Shown: positions 32,500 to 45,224 of the stretch, piece by piece | Layout of the letters: each line of letters begins with the position of its first letter | How positions within the stretch are numbered: position 1 is the stretch's first letter | Source: Anaspis maculata | Taxonomy: Eukaryota; Arthropoda; Insecta; Coleoptera; Scraptiidae | Assembly (NCBI GenBank): GCA_949128115.1 | Contig: OX421966.1 | Span: forward strand, 6,882,001 to 6,946,000 | DNA: 64,000 bases | Reading direction: 5' to 3' | Position numbers and translations under genes: made by a program | Notes under the pieces: model-generated | Seen by the model: only the letters and a program-made list of their open reading frames with translations | Told to the model about the DNA's origin: nothing | Database searches by the model: none

Positions 32500-35279
32500 G
32501 CCCAGAAGAGCAAAGACAACTGATTTGAAGTCCTGAAGAAATCACGACATTTTGCAATGTTATCAAAGAGCAGTTACTGTTTACAGTTACTCAGCAAAAT
32601 ATCGTAATTTCCTGTACTATTGGATTTTAAATCAGTTTTTTTGCGCTCCTGTAAGAAGTTCCATTTCCCAGTTACGAGGTACTGCCGTGAAGTCCTCGAT
32701 ATCACATTCAATTTGCCTCATTTTCACATTCACTTCGCTTCCACATTATCTGATATACTGTTACGGTATTCGGGTTCGCCTATCTCGGAATTAAATGCGC
32801 TGATTTACTTGTAAACAAACTGCAGTTTATTAGCTACTACCGACACAACTAAATAAGACACAGAATTATTAATCGCTCAGAAATTCACAATGTCGCTTAA
32901 GGTGTTGACGCCACGATCGCTCGATTCAAACTCTGTCGATGCCAGGTCAAGCTCCTCTCTTATAGTAGCATCGAAGGTTCTGGATGCTTCCTGATGATGT
33001 TTACAGCACACGAGGATTTCTCTGGTATCTGCGTCGAGAATAATATACGCGTATTTTCTACGGCACCTCCGCCAGAAGTCTCGACGTGTCGTGACCTACC
33101 GCTGAAGTCTCTCGATGCTTCCCGAATGCAAAGCGTAATTCTAGATTTCTCTAGAAAGAGCCGAGATGGTCGCGAGCTTCGTAACAATACCTACATATTT
33201 CGCACACAAGGGTTACCGTTATTGACACAAGTCTTGGCAAAAAATAATGACATTGACAACTGATGCCAAAATTTACAAATCTGCTCAGAGGGCCGCCATA
33301 TTCCCCCCTTTCCCCTACACTTCTTTTTGTTCAATTGCACCATTCGTGCTGAAATTTTCAAGCAAAAATTGTTAGAAAGCACATGGTGTTCGTGCTACGG
33401 TAAATTTAAAAGGCCACATCAGCGCTTGGCATCTAACTAAATATAATAAAAAGAGACCGTTGAATTTTTATGCTCGATTGTTTGAAGTAGGCTTCGACCA
33501 AATCCGTCGGCTCATTATTGTCTCCCAATTGTTTGCATTATTCGACGTTATACACAGAGTGCATAGTGAGAACTGAGACCAGACAAATTTAAGTAGGTAC
33601 TCCCTCGGTCTTCACTTGATTCTCCGACACTGAGATCAGTCAAAAATAAATTTATATTTTTACAAAAGAATTAGGCTCAAGACGCGGTTGAAGACCTACA
33701 TCCGTAGATTTCATGAGCTAGGTTGCTAGGTACCAGTAGTAGAAGTAGAGTTTTGGATTTACGGCCTACACACTGTATCATTCACATATTTAATTATTAA
33801 TGTAAGTACTTACCTAACCTAATCGCAAACAGAACACAAAGGCATGCACGTGTTGTCTCGACAAACACGATGCCCGATACAAAACGCAAAATGTGGATAG
33901 TTCAAGTTCAAAAACATCGAAAATGGGCGAATTCAACGTTCGTCTTTACTTGGCAGCGATTTCTGGTAAGCGAAAAGTTCCTGTTTTTATCCGTTCAGGT
34001 GTAAGATTTCTGGGTTTCTACCTGCAACAAAAAAAAAAATCGGTTGAGTCACCCCAAAACTTTCTCGACTACTATCCAAGATCCTATGGAAAATTTTGCT
34101 CGAAACGTTCCTTTCGGTGAGAAGTTTGAACTCGAGTTTGAAATTGATTGATTGATTGAAAATCATTTTCAGGAAATTGAAAATTTGGTCAGGAAAATTT
34201 GATCTTTCCGGGAGAACCTCAAATCTCATTCCAAATCGTCTCATTGTAAAAATCGTCCATCAAAGCTGAAGCTTCACTCAATGCTTCATCATCCAAGTTT
34301 GGTCTCGAAAACCCAAATTGGAAGAAAAACTGTTAGAGAATGTTCGAGAACCAGTTAGACCTCTTGTTAGAAAAAAATCTGTTTACGAAATAAAAAGATG
34401 GAAAATTTGCAGTATCTCCGGAGAGAAAAACTCGAAAACCATGGGTCTAATTTTGAAAATTGATTCAATCTTCTCTCCAACTTTCATCATATTTCGTGGG
34501 GTTCACCGCATGTCGAAGTTTGCACTGCAGTTTTTTCAAAGTCACGGAATGTGCAAATTTCTTTTTTAAAAAATTACTGCCGGACGATTTTGAAAGATGA
34601 GTCTGCACGACGCCAAATCCAATCTCGAGTCCAATCTACTTTCAATATCAGTTGGAATTTCTGTAAAAAAGTCGATCCCCAAGCAGGAATAAATTTTTGA
34701 GTGGACTCCTGCATCAAAACCTAGTCGATCTGGTCAAAACACGGATGAGAGGCCCCCTCGGGTGGCAACGGCTAGGGGAAATTTAGAAAATCCATAACGC
34801 CCGACTGAGAACCGGTAGAAAACTGCAACTGCAGACCTGATCTGACTATTTTGTTGTGTTGCTTCCTGCCAGATTTGGTTCCGATCCATCGGATTGATTT
34901 TGGATAATTAATTGGTAAAGTTTGGAGTTTCAACATTATTTATTATTTGACAAATGACAGATAGGGCAATACTTGTAACTGTTCTGAATACAGTTTTTCG
35001 AAGGCTTTCAAATGTCATACTGCGAATCAGGTTCTGAGAGATATAACTTCTGACATTTGTTGATAGTGACATTTTCGAGGACATTTCAGTCTGATAGATG
35101 GCAGCCAAAAACGAATGGGTTCATTCCACAGCAAAACCAAGTCTGCATATAAGATTTCAAGTCGATCGGGTCGATGGTTCGGCAGTTATCGTGGAATCAG
35201 ACACACGCCGCACGCACGCACAGGCAGACTAGTATGGGGCATAGGTCGTGCCGTATGCAGCTTCGTGAAGATATACATA
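32500..35279. other. Intergenic repeats without a recognised gene
   Basis: No gene was recognised. The 32880-33190 part is somewhat richer in G and C but has only short ORFs. The last 60 bases (ACAGGCAGACTAG...GTGAAGATATACATAC) resemble the ends of repeat family B at 26560 and 39262, so a family B fragment probably ends here. It was then cut by the CAGG-ended element at 35280. Confidence 0.4.
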
Positions 35280-36274
35280 CAGGTGTCTCGAAATCAATGC
35301 CTCAAAATTCACAGGAAAGTAGAAAATTGAAAAATAGGGGGACTTCTTCAATAAAAATACCCTCGCAAACGTAATAACGGAGATACAGATTTTTTTTCAA
35401 TAACTTTTCTACCGTTTATCCGATTTCATTCAAATTTGAACCAAGGGTTACTAAAATAGCTCCCTATTGAACAGGGATGACGCATTCTATCAAACATTCC
35501 TAGGGGCGAAGATAATAGAGGGTACCTTCCCCCTTTTCCCCCTATTTTTCACCCCGGTGAATATTTTTGAGAATGGTTTCAATTTTTGAATTTCAAGTTC
35601 AATTACGGAAAAAAAGTTACTCTTGCAAAATTTTGATTGGAGGCTTCGTTTCAAAGTTATTTGGGATTGAAACATTGGAAAACATCTCGATATCGCCACT
35701 TTCCAGGGCCCAATTTTTTTTTTCTGAAGAAACTCCATTTTTCCAGCAAAAATAGTGGTTTATCAACCTGAAACACCTGCAATTCTTATTTTACTTGAGA
35801 AATCTTTAGTTTTCTTGAATTTCAATCTCTAAGGCCTTTGAAAGTGGTGTTTTCGATACGTTTTCCGAAGTTTCAAACCCAAATTACTCAAAAACGAAGT
35901 CCTTAATCAAAATTTTGCATGAGTAACTTTTTTCTCTAAATTGAACGTGAAATTCCAAAATTGGATTCATTTCCAAAAATATTCAGGGGAGTGAAAAATA
36001 GGGGGAGAAGGGGGAAGGTACTCCTTGTTAACTTTGCCCCTGAAAATGTTTGATAAAATGCGTTATCACTGTTCGATAGAAACTTTGGTTCAAATTTGAA
36101 TAAAATCGGCTCAACCAACGGGTCAAAAGTTATGTAAAAAAACTGTTTTGAAAAAGCACATTTGGAGGCCTGTATCTCCGTTATTACGTTTGCGAGAGCA
36201 TCTAAGAAAGTCCTCTTATTTTTCAATTTTCTACCTCCCTGTAAATTTTGTTGCAATAATTTCGGGACACCCTG
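35280..36274. mobile_element. CAGG(G)TGTC foldback element (995 bp), TA-flanked
   Basis: The left end CAGGTGTCTCGAAAT faces the inverse of ATTTCGGGACACCCTG at 36274; the arms share CTCGCAAACGTAATAACGGA and run far inward. TA flanks both ends (35278-35279 and 36275-36276). The right TA is shared with the next element. The core resembles that of 20642-21677 and 36277-37282 (for example AAATTTTGATTGGAGGCTTC words), so the three share an ancestor. Confidence 0.85.
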
Positions 36275-36276
36275 TA

Positions 36277-37282
36277 CAGGGTGGTCCAGGTTATAGTAGC
36301 AATAATTCACCAATCGATTGTCCATCAAAAACTAGGTCGACATCGATAATTTTTTTTTCTTCCAAAACGCTTCGTAAGAGAGATACAGCCCTTCAAAGTT
36401 CAGTTTTAAAAATCTTATTTTTGCAATACCTAACTCTCAGGTCATCAAAGCGATTTTGACCAAATTTGACACAAATACTTATAAAATGGATACCCATCAC
36501 TTGACGTAGATGACTTTTGTCAAAATTGTTCGATGGCGTAGATACGAGGGATAGATCAACTTCTCCCACCTCATTTTTTACGCCACTTGATATTTTTGAA
36601 GAATCATAAATTTTTTGAATTTCTTGTTCAATTTAGAAAAAACAGTTACTCTTGTGAAATTTTGATTAGAGGCTTGATTGAGATCGAGATATCTGAGTTT
36701 AAAACTTTGGAAAACATCTCGAAATCGTCACTTTCCAGAGCCCAAATTGTTTTTCTCTGGAAACGCCTCGTTTCTTAGCAAAGGCAGCAAATGAGCTTAA
36801 ATTTTCTTGGATTTTAATTTTTAGGCCGTTGAAAGTCGCGATTTCGAGGCGTTTCCCAAAGTTTCAAACCCAAATATCTCAGGAATGAAGCCTCTTACAA
36901 AATTTCACAACAATAACGTTTTTTTTTAAATTGAACAAGGAACTCAAAAGAAGTATGATTTTTTTTAAATATTCAGTGGCGTAGGAAATGGGGTGAGAGA
37001 AGTTGAACAATCCCCCCGTATCTACGCCACTGGACAATTTTGACAAAAGTTATCTACGTCAAGTGATGAGTATCTATTTCATGAGTATTTGTACCAAATT
37101 TGGTCACAATCGCCTTGATGGCCCGAGATTTATTGCAGAAATAAGATTTTTAAAACTGAACTTTGAAGGGCTCTATCTCCTTTAGGGAGCGTTTTAGAGA
37201 AAAATTCAATTATGCATGTCGACCTAGTTTTCGATGGACTATCGAATGGTGAATTATTGCTACTATAACCTGGACCATCCTG
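36277..37282. mobile_element. CAGGGTGGTCC foldback element (1,006 bp), TA-flanked, back to back with the previous
   Basis: CAGGGTGGTCCAGGTTATAG at 36277 faces the inverse of CTATAACCTGGACCATCCTG at 37282. TA lies on both sides (36275-36276 and 37283-37284). The arms run nearly to the centre, near 36785. No coding sequence was seen. Confidence 0.85.
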
Positions 37283-37286
37283 TATA

Positions 37287-37422
37287 CAGGGTGTTTCAAC
37301 TTTGAAGGGCTGTCCGTATCTCTCTTAGGAAGCGTTTTGGAGAAAAATTTAATAATGCGTGTATAGTTTTCGATGGACAATCGAATGGTGGGTTATTGCT
37401 ACTATAACCAGGACCACTCTGT
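37287..37422. mobile_element. Fragment of a related CAGGGT element
   Basis: Immediately after TATA, CAGGGTGTTTCAACTTTGAAG is followed by sequence close to the right end of the 36277-37282 element, ending ACCAGGACCACTCTGTA. It reads as an internally deleted or partial copy of the same family, repeated in tandem. Confidence 0.6.
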
Positions 37423-37429
37423 ACTATAC

Positions 37430-39262
37430 ATAGAGTTGTGTCCTTATCGATTCCTGGGGAATCAAGGAACATGAAAAATTATGGTGGAATATTGGCATCT
37501 GCAGGCAAATATGGTGGAGGCGCCAAAATGGGCTTCATCTGGTAATAAGAGACTGGCTGTAGCTCGTTTGTTTTTTTCAACGGATTTCAACATTTGAAAT
37601 CTCATTTTGTAGACAAAGTAATTCTCTTCTTATTTCATACCTAAATTTACAAACGTCATTTCGGGAAACTGTCAAAACTGTCTTCATAAGATATGCTAAA
37701 CTCCGGCGTTTTTTGAAGGTTATCCGATATTTTTAAAACTTGACAGTTGTTAGATCTAGGGGTGCTCTTTCCTAATTTCTACTTTTTCACTTCGTATCTT
37801 TGCCGTTTTGGCCGCCATATTGGGAAGATTGCGCTCAAAAAAAAGTTTTTTGTTAATATCTCAAATTCAACTGACTCAAGATCTAAACCTGTAGGTATAT
37901 GCGAAGGAAAGCCTATTCAAGTCTCTATAATTTGACATAATAATCATTTTTGTGCGCCTTACGATTCTTGAGTTAGAACATTCAGAACTTCCGGAAGCAT
38001 CACCGTTCGGCATTTAATCAGCATGTTTAATTGATACCACCGTCATGTAGTAAACAAATTAACCATAAATAGCTCTTGGCTGTTAACCATGGATAATGAG
38101 AATTCAGAAAATCGATCACGGTGATGTTAATTATGTATTTACCTACAGGGTGAACTGTGAAAGCAAACTGACTTCAGAAAGAAATGAAGGTAATATAGCA
38201 TTTGAAGGATATCAGATACAATCAAAACTCATTATTATAATGAAATTTGGGGCATCATTCAGAATATCCACTTTTCCACTTCGTATCTCTGCCGGTCTGG
38301 CCATAATTTTGAAAAGATGGCACCCAAAAAAACAAATTTCTGGAGAAAATTCGTTATAAAATTTCAGGTTCTATATCAAAGTGAAGGTCTTTTAAATTCT
38401 CTAAAATTTTACATCTGAATCACTTATGTGCGACTTAGGGTTCTTAAGCTATACCTTTTCAAAGTCAATTTGCCCTTAAAGTTCACCCTGTAGTTGCATA
38501 ACAACCGTTACCATGATCAATTTTCTGGATATTAATGGTCTGTGGTTGACAACTGATAATTATTCATGGTTAATTTCAATGCCACGTGGATCTGAGATCA
38601 ACTTAACATGCTGATTGGATGACAAAAGTTGATGCTTCAGGGAGTTCTAGAAGCCATAATCCAGGAACCGGAAGTAGCACCTCCACGAGTATAGTGTCAA
38701 ATTGTAGACAATTGAATGAGCTTCCATTCGCATATAAACGCTTTCACCTCACGCTGACTGAAATGAAGATATTGACAAAAAACTGTTTTTTGGGCGACAT
38801 TTTTCCAATGTGGCGGCCAAAACGGCAAAGATACGAAGTGGATGAGTATTAGAAATTCGGAAAAGGCACCTCAAGATCTATGATATTGCCAAGTTCAAAA
38901 AATATCTAATAACCTTCAAAAAAGGCCGGAGTTTAGCATATTTTATGAAGACATTTTGGCAGTTTTCCGAAATGAAGTTCATAAACTTAGGCATGAAATA
39001 AGAAGAGAATTGTTTTATCAGCAAAATAAAGTTTCAGATATTGAAATCCGTTAAAAAACAAACGATCCACAGCCAGTTTCTTATTACCAGATGAAGTCCA
39101 TTTTGGCGCCTCCACCATATTTGTCTACATCAGATGTCAATATTCCACCATAATTTTTCATGGTCCTTGATCGCCCAGGAATCGACTAGGACATAGGTAA
39201 CTCTTCATATCTTCACGAAATTGCACACGGCCAAGCCGTTTTTGACCCTATCCATGCCCCCA
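37430..39262. repeat. Repeat family B, foldback copy (1.8 kb)
   Basis: The left arm (TCCTTATCGATTCCTGGGGA near 37440, CTTCATCTGGTAATAAGAGA near 37533) faces the right arm (TCTTATTACCAGATGAAG near 39077, CCCAGGAATCGACTAGG near 39175). It ends at GCCCCCAGACTAGAC. CAGGGTGAACT at 38146 and AGTTCACCCTG at 38490 lie symmetrically near the middle and are each next to TA. The TTTTCCACTTCGTATCT block occurs more than once. No gene is present. Confidence 0.65.
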
Positions 39263-39398
39263 GACTAGACATCATTCTGGAAATGATCTTATTCGTCTTG
39301 GGAGACTCAAAATGGATATATTCGGTGGAATTTCCGAAACTTCTTTCCGCACGAATACAATACTTTCATTTTCATGCTGGTGGGGACCAGGAGAGTGA

Positions 39399-39896
39399 AG
39401 GTGCGTTCAGTCAGCTTATTTAGTCGCTGTTTTAGTTTTAGTCGTTGTCGTAACAGAGAAGAGCGTTCATACAGCAAGATTTAGTCGGAAGAATTGACCA
39501 ATAGGAGCTCGAATGATACTGCGCGAACCTTCATCTTCATTCGGTCCGTGTTCATAATGGGTAGTATTAATATAAAAACTCGTAAAAAAATAAGCATAAA
39601 TAAGTATTTGCTTACATTTATGAGGAGTACAACTCCTCTGAAATCGAAGCAAATGCTTATGCTATTTTTTTATTGATACATACAACCCATTACCATCACC
39701 ATCCATGCTCATATACTTCATACCGGTAATTACGCAACCTGCAAGTCGGCATCTTACGACCAGGTTCGGAATTCTTACGACTAAAATTAAAACTAAAACT
39801 CTGTATGAACGCCGCGCATATGACGCGTGCTTTCTACTTTCAAATTTACGACAACGACTACGACTAAAACTAAAATCAGGCTGACTGAACCCACCT
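39399..39896. mobile_element. Harbinger-like MITE (498 bp)
   Basis: AGGTGCGTTCAGTCAGC faces the inverse of GCTGACTGAACCCACCT. TGA flanks both ends (39396-39398 and 39897-39899), a 3-bp duplication. GTGCGTTCA-type ends and a 3-bp duplication suit PIF/Harbinger, whose usual target is TWA. Subterminal TTTTAGTCG words repeat in both arms. No transposase. Confidence 0.7.
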
Positions 39897-40186
39897 TGAA
39901 ACGTAGATATCTGATTACAACATATATAACATCACATTTTCACGAATCGATCAACTTCATTCGCCTTTGAATAAAATGAGAGCACATGAAGATTGCTTTA
40001 AACGAGGCTTTACACTTTAAGTTGTACTTGATAGAGCTCAACCAAAAGCTCAACAGTAAGACGTTGACGCTCCTAGTCTTAAGATATTCATTTCAATAAT
40101 CTACATTTTGTTTAGAAGCTCAGGTAGAAGACTCCTCGATTCATACCTATCTCGATTCACAATTAATCAAAGTCTTTTTGTTCAAG

Positions 40187-41517
40187 TGAACTTCGTGACA
40201 TTCGGCACCGGAACCGCCTTCTCGTGGTCTTCCCCGGTGATACCCAAGCTGAAGTCGCCCGGCAGCCCCCTGGGCGAGCCGATCACCTCCCTCGAAGAAT
40301 CATGGATCGCTTCCCTGATCAACCTGGGCTGCATAATCGGCCCGTTCGCCGCCGGCTACTCCTCGGACAAGCTCGGCCGCAAGAAAGCCCTCCTGATGTT
40401 CGCCGTTCCGATGATCGTCTCGTACCTGATGACGGCTTTCGCCACCAACGTCATCTGGTACTACCTGGCCAGGTTCCTGCTGGGCATCGGCGCCAGCTGC
40501 GTCTTCGCCATAGTGCCCCTCTACCTGGGCGAGATCGCCGAAGACGGCAACCGCGGCCTGCTCGGCTGCCTGTTCTGCATGATGCTGGTGTCCGGAACGT
40601 TTTTCGCCTACGCCATCGGACCGTACGTTTCGATAATGACGCTTTCGCTCGCCTGTGCGGTGCCGTTCGCGGTGTTCATGGCGGTTTTCGGAGGTTTCAT
40701 GCCGGAAAGCCCCTACTGGTACGCCATGACTGGCGACGAAACGGCCGCGGAAGCTTCGCTGAAGAGCTTGAGGACCACCGGCAATAGCGGCGCCGTTTCC
40801 AAAGAGCTTCAAACCATCGCGAGGAGCGTAGAAGCGTCCAGGACCAGTCTGCGTTTCAAAGATCTGCTCAAATCCAAAGGATTAATCAAAGGTTTGATCG
40901 TCAGCCTGGGCCTGATGGTTTTCCAGCAATTGTCCGGCATTTCGGTGATTTTGGCCTACATGCAGTCGATTTTTGACGCGACGGGAAGCACGATTCCGCC
41001 GGAGATATCGGCGATGGTGATCGGAGCCATGCAGATCTTGATCAGTTTCTTAACGACCCAGCTGGTGGACAGGCTGGGACGCCGGGTTTTGCTGCTGGTT
41101 TCGATGGTTGGAATCAGCATCTCGACGGGCACTTTGGGGGCGTATTTTTTCGCGCAGAGCTCGGGGGTGGACCTGGAAGCGGTGTTTTGGCTGCCCATCG
41201 CCTGCCTGGTCGCCTTCATGTTTTCGTACAACTTCGGAATAGGGCCGCTGGCCTGGGCCATCATGGGCGAGCTGTTTCCGGCCGAGGCGAAGGCGATCGC
41301 CGCGCCTCTGGCGACGACTTCCTGCTTCGTCTTTGCGTTTCTGACGACGGTGCTGTTTCCCAGCCTCTTCTTGGTCCTTGGCATGGGCGCCTCGTTTTGG
41401 ATTTTCACGGTGGCGAGCGGATTCGGCGCCGTGTTTGTGTGGGCGTACGTGCCCGAAACAAAAGGCAGGAGCTTGCTGGAAATCCAAGAATACCTAGCCG
41501 GGAATGCCAAACGGTGA
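40187..41517 (+). CDS. Tret1-like facilitated sugar (trehalose) transporter, main exon
   Basis: One long exon encodes about 443 residues of a major-facilitator sugar porter, entering at the first membrane segment (FVTFGTGTAFSWSSPVIPKL). Landmarks in order are SDKLGRKKA near residue 60, PESPYWY near 172, QQLSGI near 246, DRLGRR near 294 and PETKGR near 422, before the TGA stop. These are signature motifs of the family. Insect Tret1-type proteins move trehalose or other sugars across the plasma membrane by facilitated diffusion. The exon is far richer in G and C than its flanks. The open frame extends left to 40108 without an ATG. The likely exon start is the CTTTTTGTTCAAG acceptor at 40186, in phase 1. 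The upstream exon was not found; if it ends in A, the first codon would be a split ATG. AATAAA lies at about 41700. Confidence 0.88.
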
Positions 41518-42730
41518 TTTTTATTCAAATAACTCATCAATTCATATCATACACTCGTATTTATCGCTATTTTTAATTTTTACATCAATTAGTTAGGTCA
41601 GAACTCGTAGAAGTATTATTGTTATTTTTCTATTTCTTGTCATTTACTGTATTCAACCGCTGCGCTATTGGAATATGATCGTTCACGTTGAGTGCAGAAA
41701 TAAAACAACATAGCACAGATGAATCAATCACTATTTTCATAGAACCAACTTAGGTACCAAGATACCTGCTACCTGGGCAACAACCTAATTGTATGATGTA
41801 TATTTTTTATATTCACAACAATTTTTATTTCAGACGTCATCGTCACGTCATGCAAGCGCAAAAATTAGGACATTAATAAAAAATTGGAGAACGAGATCCG
41901 ATTGAGGTAGGTTTATTCCGAACTCGAAATATAAGTAAGCAATTTCGACACTTTTGTTCCACTCCCTATCCAGAACTATAGAACGTAGATTGCTAACAAT
42001 GATTTTGTATCACATCCGCTAGGAAGCCAAAATCAAGGGAATCCCTGTTGTAAATGACCTACAGAGACCAACAAAAAATAACTGGGTCTCTGTGGGTTTC
42101 AATAATTATTGTGCTTTAGTCGTGGTATTTCTCCACATAATCCCACATAGATTGTGTATGAGATTCCCTACAAAATTCAATCGATTTTCGTATGAATTCC
42201 TACAGGATCCCACAGAAAAATGCCTTGAAACGAAATGTCATATTCAGGTGAATCCACACAAAAATCATGAAGCTTGTAGGAGTAGTTTGGGTATCCCTAT
42301 ACAATACTATACATTCCCACAGAAATCAGCTTTGAAATTCGATGGTAGGGATAAGGCGGTAGCGAATAGGGTGAATCTTTTGAATCGTTGATTTGCATTT
42401 TGTTTTAGGTTATGTTAGGTATAATAGGTTCCCTTAAGTTTCTTCGATCAAACCTCTTAATATCCTTGGCCCTCACGATCAAGCACTTGCCGTCGTAATC
42501 TAGAAATTTGACGTACCTAATAACTTAATAAGCGTAGCAGCTGCCCTCCGTCCCACTTCCTGATTCTAGTTGATCATTGTAATCAGCTTCAGCAATGCAG
42601 AAATCACATCGCTAAAATTGATTATTACCTAGATGGTTTACCCAGACGGACCTGATTCGCTTTATCCCATGTTTGACAATTTTCAAGTACCTAGTCCTGC
42701 TGTCCTCTCATTCAAGTAAACGTTAAAATA
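41518..42730. other. 3' flank of the sugar transporter and intergenic sequence
   Basis: A likely polyadenylation signal (AATAAAA) is near 41699. From 42060 to 42340 loosely similar words (TCCCACAGAA, TCCTACAGG, TCCACACAAAA) recur at irregular spacing, perhaps a very old tandem repeat. The ORF at 42092-42391 lies in it and looks like chance. Confidence 0.35.
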
Positions 42731-43443
42731 CAGGGTCTTTTTTATGGATGTCATCATTTGAATGGCTTCTGACAGGCGAAGTAAGAAACTTATCAACAGG
42801 GGGCATGGCAGCATCTTGTAACTTATAGTTTCAAATTTTGTTTGACACTACAACCACAGTTGTCAGCCATCAACTTTGTCTGCACGGTGCGACAGAACAA
42901 AATGTTGTGCTTGGCCATAGAAGGAAACAGTGTTGAAAAGTCGCTTTGTTTTTTCTTTGTTGGCATTCTCAAAGAGCAGGTATTCACAGACGTTATCAGA
43001 GACATCCGTTATCTTGAGAGAAGAATAAAAAATATCTGCACTGAAGTTACGTTTCTAGATTCTGTGACACCCGCCGAACACTGCATTTCTGAATTAAGAC
43101 TTTTTTGGGAGACAGCGGCCATCACCCTGAAGTTGCACGAAGACAACTATCACCGTACCTATCGAAACTCAAATTCTAGGTTTCAATTTGTTACAAGTTT
43201 CAAGTGAATTGGTACAGAAATGGAGGAGAATTTTGAATTTCAAAATGAAGAAACAAAAAATTTGCAACTTTGAGGCTCTTGGCACCGTGTACACGAAGTT
43301 AATGACTGCCAACAATGGTTGTAGTGTCAAACAAAACTTGAAACTGTAAACTACAAGATGATGCCATACCCTTGTCAAAAAGTTGCGTACTTTGTTTACC
43401 AGAAGCTTCCGGAATAGTGACATTGCTAAAAAAAAAGACCCTG
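42731..43443. mobile_element. CAGGGTCTTTTTT element (713 bp), TA-flanked
   Basis: CAGGGTCTTTTTTATGGATG faces the inverse of AAAAAAAAAGACCCTG at 43443. TA flanks it (42729-42730 and 43444-43445). GTTGTAGTGTCAAACAAAACTTGAAACT near 43318 faces a similar segment near 42830. It shares half its length with the nested element at 24264-24675. No transposase. Confidence 0.8.
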
Positions 43444-43652
43444 TATTTGAATTACGCGAAGTTATAAAGTCGTTCGGCTTCAAACAAAAACCAGAGTTAG
43501 CTTACTTGATAAGATGAACACGTCATCCATGATTTTCGACAACCGGAGTCGGAAGCATTTTCGAGATAGAGGCGGCTAGACGTCATTTGGATAAACGCCT
43601 TTTTACAAACTTACTCTAATACTTCGACGCGAGTAAAATATTTTTATATTAG

Positions 43653-43768
43653 GAACTGACTGGAAACGCAGCAGAAACTCGGGTTCTTGCGGGTCAAAGG
43701 GGATTCTTGTTTCGTGCTTTGTCGAGGCTGGGTGTGTTCCGCGTCGTCCTGAAAGATTCTCATTACAG
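43653..43768 (+). CDS. Candidate internal exon, product unknown
   Basis: A 116-nt stretch is open in one frame and bounded by TATTAG at the left and CAG/GTGGGTG at the right. It is richer in G and C than its flanks. The reading includes ELTGNAAETRVLAGQRGFLF and SRLGVFRVVLKDSHY, which I do not recognise. No partner exon was identified, and it could belong to a mobile element. Confidence 0.3.
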
Positions 43769-44239
43769 GTGGGTGATTTTTGACTTATTTTTTCAAAATT
43801 TAATCCTCTGCATTCAGTTTCAAATTTTACTACGCCTTTTACTACGCATGTAGAGCCGACTCATAAACTTAAAATCGCATCTTCCTGTTCGGGCGTCAAT
43901 TTCACTTGTTTCTGGGAATTAAAAACAAAGGAGAGGACCGAAAAGGGGTTTTCGCGGTTTTACAGCCTAGTTTGGAGCGAGGATGGAGGCTCCCTCGTGG
44001 ATTATACTAATTTTCTGGGATGCCCAACGGCCCTGCAGACCCTGAACGTGATGTCAGGTACTGGGTACCTACGCGTTTTTCCGTGGATGGTGTCATATTC
44101 GTGTTCGCACTTCTTTCTCAAGGAACGCGCAGCGGTGCCTCGCGTGGAGAACTGGAGGTTCTGAAAAGAACGCGTATGGCATTTTCTCTGTTTCAGGTTT
44201 GAGCTTATTACGTATACGGGAATTGTCTTCATGTTCAGG

Positions 44240-45224
44240 TCCGGGCTTAGATTGATTTCTTGTATGAGTCTGTTTTACGTTCTAATTTTGTATGTCATTT
44301 TTGTTGTCTCACGAATTTTGTGAACTTACTGATTTTCATGTCAATATTTTCATGACCATTCCAATTATTTTTGTGTGCAATTTGATTGTCATGTACTTAC
44401 TTGACTGTTATCTTTGTATGTCCTATTTTTGTCTGTGTCATGATTTTATTTCATTTAAATGTCATTGTCCGCCGTCTTTTACTCTCATATTTTTATGTCA
44501 TGTTTTTGTTTTAATACTCGCTGCTGTTTGTCAGATATTCAATGTATTTCACAGGATCCTACCAACCACCCCATTTTGTCCTGTTTATGCATTGTTGATG
44601 ATTTTATCTGCATTGTTGATCTGTTGATTCATTATGCATTATTTACTGATGTGTTTTTACATTTGTTTACTGATGTCTCTGCGATTTTGTTTCACTTATT
44701 TCACTAACACTGAATACCGGAATTTATCAGTGAGTTTTTGTTATTCATTTGTCACATGTGTGAGAGTCTTCTTTTCAGGGCTCAACTCAGGGGTTTCTTC
44801 TACTGGGTTCTTCCACTGAGTGGCCTTTTCCGAATCCGTCACTCTTCTCTTTTTCTTTGACTGACAGTACGACATATTTTGTTGTTGTGTTTTCAATTGT
44901 TTTTGTGCATTTTCTCTATTGTATGTCATTCGGCAAGTCTGTCAGTCCTGTGTTAGGTGTTCTATGAAAAGAATCTGATTCATTCAAATTTTGCCGATGA
45001 TTTTGATAAAGACTCATTTTGCTTGCTGTCAATTCGTGTTTTTGTTTACCTTTTCGATACAATCCTCATCCCCAAAGTTCCGTTCGCGTCTCGAGTAGAG
45101 CCTGAGTGAAACGACAATGTAAGCAAAACGTAGGTAAGAGGTCCACGATAAAAATGGGGGGGGGGGGGGGGTAACGACAATCATAGCCAAGGGCCGAAAT
45201 AAGGGGGAAACAGTACAAGTGGTG
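44240..45224 (+). mobile_element. Third, diverged copy of the long LTR (plus)
   Basis: Its 3' part matches the inverse of 9400-9560: ATCCTCATCCCC, a CTCGAGTA segment, AACGTAGGTAAGAG and TAACGACAATCATAGCCAAG in the same order. It then runs to AAGTGGTGCCGTGACCAAGAT at about 45219. The 5' part is low-complexity T-rich sequence and only weakly similar. The left border is not defined. Confidence 0.45.

Noticed and set aside
40108..40186. Extension of the transporter frame upstream to 40108
   Set aside because: The frame starts at TTG, not ATG, and includes no typical cytoplasmic N-terminus. A good acceptor at 40186 explains the border better.
40300..41576. Long ORFs in other frames and on the minus strand of the transporter exon
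   Set aside because: They are shadows caused by GC-rich codons of the real gene.
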